A DNA stretch of 64,000 nt, taken from Platycnemis pennipes. Its lineage: Eukaryota > Arthropoda > Insecta > Odonata > Platycnemididae. The stretch is from positions 112,919,054 to 112,983,053 of the forward strand of contig OW121846.1 of assembly GCA_933228895.1 (NCBI GenBank). The letters run 5' to 3'. Below the pieces are notes generated by a model that saw only the letters and a program-made list of their open reading frames with translations, had not been told where the DNA came from and made no database searches. The position numbers were made by a program, and so were the translations under genes. Positions 35,640-48,017 of the stretch are shown here, piece by piece; within the stretch, counting starts at the first letter, position 1; every line of letters begins with the position of its first letter.

Positions 35640-37050
35640 TCCATTTCTGACACCATAGCATTTCAGCATACCACCTTCAATGGTGTATTCCCAGTGGCCA
35701 CTGGGCAGAAGCGGACTATGCCATGCCATCGAAAAATCTATTTTACGTTCGCATCGTGAACAGTCGCAAAAGATCTCAATAAATTCTAACTCAGGATACT
35801 TCTTAGAATCTCGTGATATAAGTATTTTTTTATAGTTCCATGTAGCTTTCAATTACAATCCTGCATGAAGGCAAAAAAATGACTGAAAATAGGGCATGCC
35901 ACTTAGTTCTATATCTATTGTAAATATCACATTTGAGACATGACTTCAATTACTTGCACGTAATTGAAGGCAAAGAATTTCTCTATATACAATATTGTTT
36001 TTCTCTTGAAGTCTTATCTTTCAAAGTTCAGCATCAGCTTAATTTTCTAGATTTTCAGGGAAAATTGAAGGAGGCTGATTTTCGTAAAAATTGGTCAACT
36101 TTGACCCCATGTAAATTGTTAATACATGACACCTAGGACAAATGGTATGTACCACCAAATGCACCAATAAATGGAGAATCACCATGCAAAGTTTCAAAGC
36201 CCAGGCTAAAAAACTATTTTTTAACTTTTGGCCTACTTTTTCAATGTCAGTCCACTGTGCAGCGGATCTTATGTTTTATTCAACAACTGCACTTCAAATT
36301 GGTATGTTGTCCTGACTCTCATTCATGTTATTAGAGATGTGATTTGTTCAGTTACTTTTTTCTTATAGTGAAATTTAAAATAAATTATAATGATGCCTTT
36401 AAGTATTGATAGGTAACTTGTTAAGTTAAATCTCATTGCCTTCTAAATTCACATGTGCATTCCTTTCATTTTTTTCTGCTTGTTTTTTAGAAGTGAAAGC
36501 TACACTACAATTTTAATAATACCTATTTGCTTTGATTTTCTATTATAGATTGTAGATTATATGAAAATCCATATCGTCATCTATCAATTCTTCACCTAGT
36601 TTTTTCTATAATTTTTATTCTATTCTATTTCTATCTTTAATAAGAGAAAAAAAAGAAATTTTCATTACTCCTGTTAGTTATTGAATTTGAAAACAAACAA
36701 AACTTATACTTTTTCTTTTTTTCTGCTAATTCGTCAACTTTTCCATCAATAATAAATGAAATGGTACTGTAAATACATAAATTAAAAATGCTGATGCAAT
36801 ATAGATAATCATTATATCAACATACATCTAACTTTAAGCATAAAGGTTAATACAAAGATGAAACTTTAACATTGCTCATTATTTTATTTTTAAACAAATA
36901 CATAGAGAATTAATTTTGGGAAAAGACCAGTTCATTTATTATGGTGTCAACCTTCACTCATCAAGCACTGTCACTTAAATTTTCAATATTAAATCAGCTA
37001 TCTAGCATTGCAACATGACAAAAACATCCATTTATTTGGGCATGTCAAAA
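35640..37050. other. AT-rich intron, nothing recognised
   Basis: The stretch is strongly AT-rich, with short runs and no splice-bounded coding block apart from ndl exon 6 just above it. Confidence 0.5.
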
Positions 37051-37058
37051 AAACTTAC

Positions 37059-37189
37059 TGTACTAGGGGATGCACATCAGCTCTGCACGCAGCCAAGGCC
37101 CAGCTCATATCACCAGGGGAGCAAACAGGAATCCATTCTCCCTCCCAGTAGTGATGGAGAAAACCTTTGGTTAAAGAAACCAGGAAACC
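37059..37189 (-). CDS. ndl: ndl exon 6: first half of SRCR-like segment (no ATG; easily missed)
   Basis: This 131-base exon lacks a Met near its start. It is bounded by acceptor CATTTTACAG and donor TACA/GTAAGT. It starts in phase 0 and ends in phase 2, matching exons 5 and 7. The product includes GFLHHYWEGEWIPVC and MSWALAACRAD, which follow the SRCR pattern (G-x-W-x-x-V-C, then W-x-x-x-A-x-x-x-C). Such domains often sit just before trypsin domains in membrane-anchored serine proteases. The SRCR call is moderate; the exon call is strong because both phases fit. Confidence 0.8.
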
Positions 37190-37429
37190 CTGTAAAATGA
37201 AATAATGACTCATTAAGAGATTGTTTTACCACATGCGCCAGATGCCAAATATCCCTACAGACCAGCAAATAAACAACCCTAGACTGTTCAGGGATTTCTC
37301 ATGACATTCAGTCCAGATTTCTAAATCCACATCAATTCTAGTTATAAAAACCTAGGTTTGCCTAAGAAACATTTTTTCTGGATTAAATACAATCTTCGTA
37401 TATTTCACATATACGAAATATACGGGGGG

Positions 37430-37970
37430 TGGGAGGGGGAGGAAGAAGAGGAGAGAGATTAAAGGAGTAGAGTTGATTCAATGCGAGAGGTTTAGGCCCG
37501 GGAACTCAAATGCCCTCATTACCCATATAAATGAAAGTTCATGTGTTCTGACGTCTATATCGGAAGCAGAATCAGAGTTTTTCTAATACAGTGAGGGAAA
37601 AACAATTATCAAACGGAAGGTTATGGTTCATGGAGTGTAAAGAGACAGGGGTATCATGGCAAGATTTAGTGGAGAAACGGTGGTTGTTAATTCTAAGGGA
37701 TAAGGGGGTTGTACATTTTCCAATATAAAAGGCTTTGGTTGCATATGAGCATATATACTACATTTTTTGACAAGCAAATGGCCAGGAAGCGGAGTCAACG
37801 GGAGGTGGTTGGGTGCCTGTGATTGTGGTGCTGGAGGTAATTGTTGATTAGTGGGCAGGTTTTACAGTGCAGGCGGTTGCAGGGTGAAAGGCGATGGGCA
37901 GTGTTATGGACAGGGCATAACAAAGGGTTAATGGATTTGAGGATCCCGTGAGGATCACATAACCGTGGAT
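37430..37970 (-). mobile_element. Penelope-like element C-terminal (GIY-YIG region) fragment
   Basis: The minus strand reads HRLSPCNRLHCKTCPLINN, then LSKNVVYMLICN, and after stops TPVSLHSMNHNLPFDNCFS with VLEKL. The order (Cys-rich CNRxxCKTCP, VVYxIxC, then HxxNxxFDDCFS) is that of the linker and GIY-YIG endonuclease of Penelope-like retroelements. Stops show it is dead. Confidence 0.6.
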
Positions 37971-37974
37971 ATCC

Positions 37975-38213
37975 CGACCAACTACTGAAAAACAAAATTC
38001 TTCCGCCTTCCTCCCAGTACACCCTTTGCAAAAAACATCAACACCAGCTGCCCTTAACCTCTGTACCACTTTCTTTTCAAAGGCCTACAAATTAAAGGCA
38101 ATCTTCAAAAACCTCTTTCCCATCCTTAGAGATAATGATAAGACATCCTCCCTCTTGCCACAATGCCCCTCAGTATTCTGCAAACGACCTGCCAATCTAA
38201 GAGATATCTCATA
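37975..38213 (+). mobile_element. Penelope-like fragment in opposite orientation
   Basis: The plus strand reads KAYKLKAIFKNLFPILRD, then PQCPSVFCKRPANLRD, the stretch that normally precedes the CNRxxCKTCP block. The sequence that should follow lies on the other strand to the left. The piece is cut at 38214 by the GATGTGCAAATACTACC repeat. Confidence 0.6.
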
Positions 38214-38400
38214 CATCAGAGATGTGCAAATACTACCCGCAAATACTCAAACACTAGTAAGTATTCGATATTCGAGACTTCCAATACTTATGCTGAAAAA
38301 ATTCTATATTCGAGATCTCCAATAATTGTGATAATTACAGTATTCAGTGAACTCTCGTTAGGACGTTACTTGATAGCATGTTTTCCTCATCAGCACATTC
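38214..38400 (+). repeat. Dispersed GATGTGCAAATACTACC repeat, copy 3, with pogo-type end
   Basis: It starts AGAGATGTGCAAATACTACC and ends in CAGTGAACTCTCGTTAGG and TTGATAGCATG. This is the same arrangement as the inverted copy at 3.8-4.3 kb. Confidence 0.6.
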
Positions 38401-38429
38401 ATTTCCTCAGGTCTGCATCGCAGTTCATG

Positions 38430-39650
38430 TAAATAATACAGGTTATCACAATGGAGAAGAGAAAAATAATGATGCAATTCCACAAAACTTTTTTTATTTT
38501 GTCACGACCATGGTTTTGCTGCGGCGCAGCATTGAGATATCTCTTAGATTCTGTACTACTGTACAACTACTGAAAAACAAAATCTCCCACTCCCTCGGTA
38601 ACTCCCCACTTCCGTAATAGCGGTGGGTATACAAACACTGCATCAGCCTTATGTATGGTGAAAGTCAGTGGTGGGGGGGGAACGGGGTCGGAGTGCGGGG
38701 GGAAAGAGAGGAAGTGACCACGGATTGGCCAGTTGGGTGAGCATGGTGATGCATTAGGGTGTTTGATGCCCCGCAATCATCACAGACGAGTTTATAAACT
38801 CCGCTCTCTTTCATAATATCAAATTTATCCTTTGTTGACCCAAGTATGTCACTTAAGGTAACACTGTAGGAAGCGGCTGAAAGAAATCAGAACCACGGAG
38901 TCAGAGACAGGGAGGACCTTTGCCACGAGGATAACAGAACACAAAGCTTGCTTCCATAACCACAAACACACTTCCCAATTCGCCAATCATTTATTACAAC
39001 ACAAACATAGCAGTGATTTTACACCACACATATTACACGTCGAAAACAAGGGTCTCAAGTTGGATGGTCTGGAAGAAATAGAAATTTCAATCTGTGTAAA
39101 TTCCAAATCTTGCGAGGTTTTAAATGAATTATTATATCTATCCTGCTCCCCTCTTTTAAACCTCCCCTTCCCCCTGAAATCCAACGGTTCCGCCTCGGTC
39201 ACTCCCCAGACAAAACCCTAACCACCCCCGGAGCAAACACACTAACTTATATCACCACCCTCACCCGACCTGTCAATCCTCGGTCACTTTCCCTTTCCCA
39301 CCCTCTCTGCGACTCCATTCCTCCCTCACCCCGACTTCCACCAGACCTGACCTCCGCCACCCCTGAAAACACCCTAATGCATCACCATGCTCACCCGACT
39401 GGCCAATCCGTGGTCACTTCCTCTCTTTCCCCCCGCACTCCGACCCCTCTCCCCCCCCACCACTGACTTTCACCATACATAAGGCTGATCCAGTGTTTGT
39501 ATACCCACCTGATGATGCTGTGCCGCAGCGAAACCATGGTCGTGTCAAAATAAAAGTTTTGTGGAATTGCATCGTTATTTTTCTCTTCTCCATTATGAAA
39601 AAATTCCAAGTTACCCCGGAAACAGTTTCTTTTACAGGTTATCACGTTTT
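38430..39650. mobile_element. Inverted pair of Penelope-like 3' ends
   Basis: The arms at about 38430-38780 and 39390-39650 are inverted copies (GAAACCATGGTCGTG and GGAATTGCATCGTTATTTTT blocks, then G-rich/C-rich tracts). The minus strand at 38761-38820 gives KESGVYKLVCDDCG, the start of a GIY-YIG domain. The plus strand at about 38915-39100 gives TFATRITEHKACFHNHKHT and later GLEEIEIS, the rest of such a domain. So two 3' ends point outwards from a junction near 38,820-38,880. Inverted, partial copies are typical of Penelope-like insertions. Confidence 0.65.
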
Positions 39651-40596
39651 GGTTACCTCTTTAGCACATTCAGAGGAAGACAAACCAAATTTGTCTCAAG
39701 AAAATAATCCCCATATAGGTTGACTTGACGATGGATATCTCGCGAAAGGTTTAAATCTTGCGTTAAAAAGATTGTTTACGCGTACAAAATTAGGGATAAT
39801 ATGGTAAAAAAAATGTTTATGAAGAATTAAAAGGACACCTAGAAGCCCCCCATTTTATCGCGATGTTAATTTGTTTTACAAGTGTGGACTAGGCATCAAA
39901 ACTACGCGAACACCAAGACAAGTGCTTAGCATTAGCCATGGGAAGGCCAGAGGTGGAAAGAAAATTATTAATTGAAAAGCTCAACCTTCTTCGAAAATTA
40001 GACAAAAATCCATGTACGAAGGGTGTAGAAATAGCGGCAAAAATTAAAATGCTGCCATCAATACTGAACTCTATCTCGTTCTAATCAACTCCTATGTTGG
40101 TCAGTGTTTCTGCCTTCACTCCGAACTTGTTTTCAAAAATATAAAATTATAATAGAGTGTTGTGGCATGGACAAGTGTTATGACGTTAATAGATTTGCAT
40201 TAGAAATTTTAAAATGAAGAGTGTTTGCGTGCCTTTGATGTTGCATATTTATGGGGAGAAAATCCGGTTTCGTAAATTGACTAGAATAACTGAAACAAAT
40301 AAAAGAAACCATTTGAAACTTAAAGGACATCATGACAAAAGTACAATTCGCATTCTATCGAAATTCTTTTCCATTTGTGCATTTCATATTGTTATGACAA
40401 CCGCCAAAGTGACGCTGCCACTTCATATATTTTTGGCAGTGAACCAATTTCCAGACTAAATAGGTACTTGAATGCCACAATTTTTTCTATGAGACTTCAA
40501 TATCATGAGCATAACAATTCCTAGTAGTTCTTTTCAAGATTTCTACAGTTGTTAGGTAAAAGGGAGAGAAGAAGAACTTCTTTAGAAGCACTATAC

Positions 40597-40757
40597 CTTT
40601 TCTTTTCTCACAGAATCACTTAAAATTGCACAATCTTTCTCATCCTTTCCATTGCTGCAATCTTCCTCCCCATTACACCTCTTGCTTTTGGGAAAACACT
40701 TGCCAGAGCGATGATTGGGATCCCAGCCATCACAGCTATACTCTGTCTTACTGCACC
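40597..40757 (-). CDS. ndl: ndl exon 5: LDLa repeat
   Basis: The acceptor TTTCTCAAG and donor AAAAG/GTATAG give a 161-base exon starting in phase 1 and ending in phase 0. It encodes an LDLa-type module with GKCFPKSKRCNGEEDC followed by the acidic signature SNGKDEKDC, then a polar tail. It sits upstream of the SRCR-like and protease exons. The phase-0 end matches the start of exon 6, which supports both calls. Confidence 0.87.
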
Positions 40758-40879
40758 CTTGAGAAATAAAATTTTCAAAGTTCATGAGAAGACATGAAAT
40801 AAGGATTAATCTCTTTTTATTGGGAATTTAAGAAGGCTTGCATTTTGACCATTCCTACATTATAATGGGAAAGAACATA

Positions 40880-43028
40880 CAGTAAAACCCCTCATTTATG
40901 CTTTTCTAGGGACCGCAAGAAAAAAGTGTAAAATGCAGGAAAATGCAAATAGTGGGAAAAAGACAATTTTCAGTTTCACATGCATACTTCAACAATATAA
41001 AGTAAATATATAAATAAGAAACACCGATAAACTGAATTGAAGCAATATTATTAATTTTTTCTTGAAGTATAGAGCTGCCCTTATTTATTTTTGTACATTA
41101 TTTTTCTACAAAGGTTTCAACCCACCCAACCAACCAACCATTGGAGGTTGTCAAATCCAAAATTCCAGAACCAATACATTATGCAATGCCTTTCCTCTTA
41201 TGACGAAGCCATTCACGGCGATATTAGACGATATGGAACTTAAAAAAAGCTTTTTAAGTTGGTATTCCTTAGTACCATGATATCTTGACTTGCCTCTTTT
41301 TGAACAGGTGTCTGCACTAGCTAGCATGTTTCTGAATCACATCGCGATTTTTCATAATTGCATCCATTGTAGAGAATGGTAATCTTAGATGTTTCGTTAT
41401 ATCAGTGCGAGTTGTATCATGAGAATCCACAATTTTTATTTATGCCTAAATTGAAAATATTCTAGTTTCTGCTAAGGCTCCCATGGTGATTAGACTATTA
41501 CTCAAGGGTTTCCATTTTTTTTCCGCATTGGTTCATCTTGCTGCATGACAGTTTCGCTGGCATTCCAGACAGCATCTTCAGGTCCGGAGTACACATAGGA
41601 AATACATAGTTTCCTGATTTCCTTTTCTTTTACAAGGGCTTGGTGCCCTATCCTGTCCCACTTGCAGCTTTTCCCCCTTGTAGGGAGGCTTTTATGGGAG
41701 TGATTTGTCTGAGTATAATTCTATGTAGTGTCTTTTAGTGTCTAAGTGTTGTTCTGGCTATTTGTGTAAAGGTTTTGTTAAAGGGAATGTGGTGTTATTT
41801 GTTCTGTGGGTTCTGCGTGTCAGTTTTCTATTTGATGTAGGTGATTTTATGAGTTGAGGGATTTTGGGCTGTAGTTGTTTAGTCTGGGTCTGGTGGAATG
41901 TGTTTTGTGATTTGGATTTGATTAGGGGGTACCTTATTAGGTGGAGGTGAGTTTGCCATTTGGATTTTTGATGAGGGGGAAGCCTTACATAGTATGAAGA
42001 TATGGGAAATATATAGGACGAAGATATAGGAAATTTGATGGGACGTCATCTTCAGACATGAAGATGGTGTCTAGAATGCCAATGAAACTGTCGTCCAGAG
42101 GGATGAACCTCCGAGGAAGAAACCCGACAACCCTGGAGTCATCTGAAAATATTGTAATTCTCATCAATTGACCATTTCGAACTAAAATAAAATTTACGTT
42201 CTGGAGTAATTAAGGATAATATAAACAATCCATGAGAATATTGTGCTACTTCGCTGGTCAGCCAGCTCAAGCAGTTATCCAATGGCAAAAAATTTCTCAA
42301 CGAAATAATTTTATTTATTTAATGTTGCTTTCACACAATACAACTAATTTAAATAATTTTGCTTTGTAGTAACATGAAGTAAAACTGTTGAATTAATGCA
42401 GTATGATGGTTGGACGAATGAACCCATTATTTCACAAGTTCAGTTCATGTATTTTTAACATTCCATAATGTCTCGGTGAAAATTCATTTTCTTTCTCCAA
42501 TATATGAACTTTGGTACAGCTAAAATATACTCCCGCAGGGGTTCCTAAATTATAAATTGCATCCCATACTCATTCATTTCATAGTATGACTCTTTTCCCA
42601 GCAAAAGGATAGCGAGCATCTATCGCGGTCGAAACTCGCGATCACTGAAATGATCGCGAGTGATATTTTGTCTTTCCATCACTAATGGTCCTGTGTACTG
42701 CACCACTACGCTGCTAAGTTCAAATTCTTCCGTAAAACGGAGCAAATTACTGTTCCCTCTCTTGTTTTTGAAGTGTATATGCACGAAACAAGGTAAAACA
42801 GTGTTTTATAGAGACTGGTATGCATGGCTAAACGTCAAAGAAGGGAATTTTAATTTATCGCATTCTTACCTGCATCTAACGCAAACAGCGAGAAAACAAA
42901 AAAAGTAGTGGTGTAAATACAGGGTTCTACATACGTTGGAGATATAGTGAATTGGATGGGACCCGATTAAAATGTTGTAAATTGCGGGAAAACGTAAATT
43001 CCGATAATGTAAATTCGAGGTTTTACTG
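40880..43028. mobile_element. Pogo/Tigger-type element with TA flanks, 2.1 kb
   Basis: The left end CAGTAAAACCCCTCATTTATGC and right end TGTAAATTCGAGGTTTTACTG are inverted copies, flanked by TA. The left end is followed by the block TCTAGGGACCGC, often seen in this group. No transposase is seen. A foldback (about 41508-42130) and other repeats have inserted inside. Confidence 0.72.
41508..42130. repeat. Wide-spaced inverted repeat with CTGAAGA...GAAACTGTC core
   Basis: The arms at about 41508-41592 (minus sense) and 42045-42130 (plus sense) share GAAGATG(C/G)TGTCT, GAATGCCA and GAAACTGTC, and AGATGAACC or GGATGAACC. About 450 bases of TG-rich sequence lie between. Confidence 0.65.
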
Positions 43029-43139
43029 TATTTAGTTTTGATCAATTATTAAAACTATCTAACCTTGACTGTAATTTGAACTCATAATGAAAAAAAAATA
43101 AAATCATGTAATGGTTGCAACCACCACACAGCATAAATA

Positions 43140-43740
43140 CATATCATAATTAGCAATTCAGAACTGTAGCACGTCATGTTTTTGGCAGCAGGCAGTCAAA
43201 TGCATGCATAAAGACATCATGCACACTTTTGGAGAAAGGACACGCCAGGAAGTCAACCTGGATGAGATATGTCTCACTGAAAGTTTGGCACATTTCAATT
43301 TGCCTTCCAAACAACCTTTGTTGGCAAGCCTGAATTTGCATCGGCAATCTGTCTGGCACAGAGCAATTGTTTTTGGCAAAATTGGCATATGCCTTTCATT
43401 CATGAGGATGAGGAGTAAGGGACCCGAGGGTGGCACACTGGGCAGAACATGCCCATCGACTACCAAGACCATCATGCGTGGTGAACAGCCACATCCTCCA
43501 AGAGGTGCCCCTGGTTTTCACTGAACATGATGGATCTAGACCTGGCCGGTCGATAAAAAGCTCCCATCACCATGGTGCACCTCTGTGCTCAGGGTGACCG
43601 TGTCTGTGGGGTGAAGGGTAAGAAGCCACAAACAGACACACTCCGGATACTCCGAAGGCCTAGTGATGGCTGGCACAATGGACCAATTGGTCTTGGTGCC
43701 TCAGGGACTCCTGGAGTAACTCCACCTAATATTTAATCTA
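43140..43740. other. Unexplained GC-richer block with open frames on both strands
   Basis: The frames 43204-43524 (plus) and 43158-43475 (minus) overlap. The minus frame has several Cys (CQTDCRCK) but no recognised domain, and it cannot be joined to ndl with clear splice sites. It is most likely an unidentified insertion lying between two pogo elements. Confidence 0.4.
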
Positions 43741-44075
43741 ATCTTCTTTCCATCACAGAAATTGCTATCAATATTTGTGAAGCCAAGTTTGCATGTATCA
43801 ATATGATTATAATTAGTTTGTGCCATAGTCAATCAGTGAGTATATGCTGCTTGTAATTTATTTAGAGAGCACAATACCCTATGCTCCAAGGAGGCTAGGT
43901 CAAAATTTTAAAATACATATGCATTGGAGGAGATTTTAATATTGAATTTCTGCCTGATGATCAAGTGAAAGTTAGATAACTTGATACGCTAGATTCTTCT
44001 GGTTCCCTCAAAACTACTATGATTACCCCACCAGAGAGAGCAGCATTTCTAGTACATGTTTAGACTAGGTAACTA

Positions 44076-45342
44076 CAGTAGAAGCCCGGTATAGTGAGTA
44101 CGGCTTATTGCGAGAATCGCGTTATAGCGAGTGATTGTCTTTGTACCGCCAAAAGGCCTATGTTTTACATGTAAAATAAAGCGGATATAGCGAGGCCAAA
44201 AAGTTCCTTCCACGGTATACGCTCGGTATTACGACAGATATCTCTCGAGGGCGATGCACCGCCTAGCAAAAATAAACTATTGGGTTTTGTATTATCTGCT
44301 AATTAAACTAAAAATACAAGGTGAGTGCCATATCTACAACACCTAGAGCCAGTTATGTCCAAACATGAACGATTTACGGCCTTCAGTACGCTCTGCACAC
44401 TCCGATTTTACGTTCTTCTTTTGTTAGGCCCAGTCATCAGTGGGAGGGGAGTGGGCGGACAACGAGCAAGATGAGAGTAGGAGAGGGAGTTAGGTCTAGG
44501 CATGGGCGATATTGATAATTCAATATCGGGATACGGTAATTTTAGCATATCATAAGGTGGCGATAACGATAACTCAGCGTGACGATAAACATCGTCTTAT
44601 AGTGCCCCGATAACATATCGGGGCACGGTACGATATCGGGGCGCGATAAGATGTCGGGGCACGATAAGATGTCGGGGCACGATAAGATGTCGAAGCACGA
44701 TAGATGTCGGGGCGCGATAAGATGTCGGGGCGCGATAAGATATCGGGGCGCGATAAGATATCGGGGCGCGATAAGATATCGGGGTGCGATAAATATCGCT
44801 ATAAGTAGGTATCGCGATAACTATCACGATAAACATCGCGATAAAATATCATGATATCGCGCCCCGATAAAATATCACTATATATTATCACGATAAATAT
44901 CGCGATGGACGTACCGGCTAACATTCGAAAACTCGACAAAGCTGATATTATCGTCATGACATTCGCAAAATTATTCAAAAACTTCCACAGTATACCTAAT
45001 ATTTTAATTCCGACTAGTTACGCTGTCTTTACAGCTTTCTTCGGCGATCAAAAAATAGAAGAACTGGAAGAAAAACATCGAAACTAGGGGAATTAATATT
45101 TTATATAATGGAAAATGTCCTATTTTTTCATGAAATATGTTGATATTCTACCAGATTGTGCCTGAAATGACTTTTTTGCTGTTTACCTTCGTCAAATACC
45201 ACGGAAACAAAAGAAAAACTGTAAATACGAACGACTATGAGAATTATGTGGGTTTTTTCAACACCTTCGGATATAACGAGCGCTCGATTTAGCGAGTGAT
45301 TTCCGAGGGATTATGAGCACTCGTTATACCGGGATTCCACTA
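44076..45342. mobile_element. Pogo/Tigger-type element carrying a minisatellite
   Basis: The left end CAGTAGAAGCCCGGTATAGT and right end TTATACCGGGATTCCACTA are inverted copies flanked by TA. The last base departs from the usual CTG. Words such as TTATAGCGAG and TTTAGCGAGTG near the ends are shared. The frame at about 44905-45087 ending KIEELEEKHRN is unassigned and could be a fragment of captured or transposase sequence. Confidence 0.65.
44604..44795. repeat. 18-bp minisatellite, about nine to ten units
   Basis: The unit is CGATAAGAT(G/A)TCGGGGC(A/G), repeated head to tail with one shortened unit. Units are themselves rich in CGATA/TATCG palindromes, and flanking sequence (44520-44600 and 44800-44900) carries diverged versions. 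Confidence 0.88.
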
Positions 45343-45734
45343 TACTAACCAAAATTAATATGCAGTCATCTTCTCACAGCAATTGTGTTCCCTTGTTTAT
45401 TTCAGATCATTATGCCCAATTGCTGCATACTGATTGTAAATATGGCAGTTTCCTATCTTTTTACTGTCTTGATCTAAAGTTTATTACCCCTGGAGCATGT
45501 ATTCAAAACGGTTTGATTTAAAAATGATGTTATGCATTTTTCCTAATTATGTAGTTAAAAATGAAAATTTTCAATGGTGTTGAAACACAGCAGCAAACTA
45601 TTATGTGACAGTCTCTACGTGAGTTGTCAAAGGTACATACTCTTTCCTCTCCCAGCCACTATAGTTGGTGCTGTGAGTGCCACTTTAGACGATGCACTCC
45701 GTGACAGCATAATACCAAGTATATGAGGAATATT

Positions 45735-45977
45735 TTCACTTCACTTAGTGATTAAACCCGAAGGTTGGTTTGGATAGGTGAGGGTAGAGCTCACCCCGGA
45801 CTAAACCACAGGAGTGCAAATTCCACACATTCAGGGTAGGGGGACCAGTTCCTTTCCCTGGGCCACCTCGTATTCCGAGGATTTTTCGTTTGGGGGCATC
45901 CAAAGGCTTCACCTGGATTTGAACCCGGGACCCTTCGATCAGTAGCCAAGCGCTCTACCCACTAGGCCACCACACTT
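45735..45977 (-). mobile_element. tRNA-derived SINE, second family
   Basis: The minus strand has A box TGGCCTAGTGGGTAGAGCGC and B box GGTTCAAATCC in a tRNA-like order (about 45908-45975). A body with AAAAATCCTCGGAATACGAGG and CCTACCCTGAATGTGTGG follows. There is no clean acceptor stem, so it is not called a tRNA gene. Confidence 0.75.
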
Positions 45978-46335
45978 GAGGAATATTTATTCATGTATTT
46001 TATTATTATTTAACTTAAATTAATTTTTCATTTAACTACTGTTATTCATTTTATCATGGATGCAACTTTTGCCATGAAGATCATTTGAACTTCGCGTTAG
46101 AAGACTACATCCAGCTGCAAAGAGCTGGGAGCATCAAGATCTGTAAAGTACCTTTGGGATTATAGGAGGCTGGAAAACTACCATTAATAACATATTCAAT
46201 GGAAGAGACTTTCTAAGCTTTGATATTTTTCATAGCTAATCATTAATACATACTTACCAGAGCTTTGGGACTCTGAAATACAAATGCAAGTTCAAGCGAT
46301 TAATATTCCTATTGCCTTGCAATGTTAACTATGTA

Positions 46336-47873
46336 CAGTGAACCGCAGTAGTACGAGTATGGCCTATTGTGAGACCCTCGCCATAAGAGATTGCAGGGGC
46401 ACCGTCAATCGACCCTATGACTGCCATGTAAAAAATATGGTTTTTATGAGACCCTGTTGGTGTTGGCCCCCGCAAATGGGAGAGTTTCTGTCACCAGCAA
46501 ACACCAAAAGTGGCCAACCTCTGCCATAGCTTGCGATCTGTCAACAATGAAATTAATATTAAGTGTTACATACCAACTGAACATTATAAATCACCATCTG
46601 ATTAATTTATTGTTAACATTGGTGGAAATACAGCAGCATTATACGTACTTGATCTTTTGTTTCCTGGGTGGTCGAGAACACACTCACACGTGTGAGTTGA
46701 GAGCATTTTCACGATAAACACCATGGCCCAAAAATGCAAAACACCTAAGTGTCGGAAGGGAAAAATGGCAAGCTACTCAATTCTCTCTTCTAAATTTGTT
46801 TTCATATTTTCTTTCACTCTATATTTATCAATGTTGAACATTTTCATGAGTTAATATTATAATTTATGAGATTATTGAAGTTAGCAGATTATTATTTGTT
46901 ACCTATACTTGTAACTGCTTGATGTAATGTGATGAACGCGATGCCAAAGGAGTAGTGCTCTTAGTTTATTGATTTTCAATACGTCTATATTCCTTTCTGT
47001 GTATTGCTGCCATTATTGAGCAATTATATGAATTAATACTTAACACATTTGTTGGTATAGGAGGGCTCTACATTATCCCCATTTTTTCAGTCCTTTGTAT
47101 CATACTACCTTTGCGCATATACACCCGACAAAATTACTCTAAGTATGTCGAGGGCCTAACAAAATCTTTAAAAAGAACTTCTTGTGATACAACCGCTATT
47201 TCAATAAAATTGTTATACATGGTAGAGCAGATTGTTTTTCGATGTGGACATTAAATCAGATGAAAGAAAACACCCTCCAAGGTAGGATGCCTTCCACCAC
47301 TTCCAGTCTCTTTTCGTCTGCTGAAACAAATGCGATACATTATTCCAAATGGCTCCCATGAAATGTCGCAAAGAACGTCAATATACTAATCATAAAAATT
47401 AAGACCAACCAAGGGAAAGCATAAAGGCTAGCAATAAAGGTGATACAATTTTGATTTATCAGTTATGGTTTAAATTTTTGGTGAAACGAATCAAAATGAT
47501 GGAATGAACATTAGAAAATGGAATGAGCATTAGAAAAGAGTAGCCTGGTCACTTGTGCATTTAGGAAAATCGTCGGCAATTCGAGGTTTTTTTGCATTTT
47601 TTTGGAGCAGGTATGGTGCTTTTTGATCTAATGGTTAGTTGGTAAATTAAGTAGGGATATGAATTACTGCAAAAACTTTCCACTTCTTTCACTATTTGCG
47701 CTCAGACTCTCCGGATGGAAATACACCCTCCACCACACCAACCCAATCCCTAGGAAATTGTTGACAATAGGTTTCATGGCAATTATTTACACCAACCCCC
47801 GGTAAGATGACACTTCACTTTAGCGAGGGTTTTCTTGGGCACTGTGAGGTCTCATTTTAAAGAGGTTGCACTG
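46336..47873. mobile_element. Probable pogo-type element with TA flanks
   Basis: The left end CAGTGAACCGCAGTAGTACG and right end AAAGAGGTTGCACTG are inverted at their tips, and TA lies on both sides. Words like CCATAAGAG and TTTAGCGAGG near the ends fit the group. The match is shorter than in the other pogo elements, so this is less sure. Confidence 0.5.
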
Positions 47874-48017
47874 TATATACTACAACGTCATCAACAAGGC
47901 TGCCACAGTCCCGCTATTTCTCACCTTTTTCAAATGAACTTAAAATTAACATTTAATTTTGTGCATCAAGTATTTAAGTTTTTTTATACAATTTGTGACA
48001 AAATTTCCATAACATAC

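Noticed and set aside
43158..43524. Cys-containing open frames on both strands as an additional ndl exon
   Set aside because: Exons 4 and 5 already join in phase 1, no clear acceptor/donor pair bounds the block, and no LDLa or other motif is seen.
44597..44854. Overlapping open frames with SYRAPI or RCRGAI repeats
   Set aside because: They are translations of the 18-base minisatellite on both strands.
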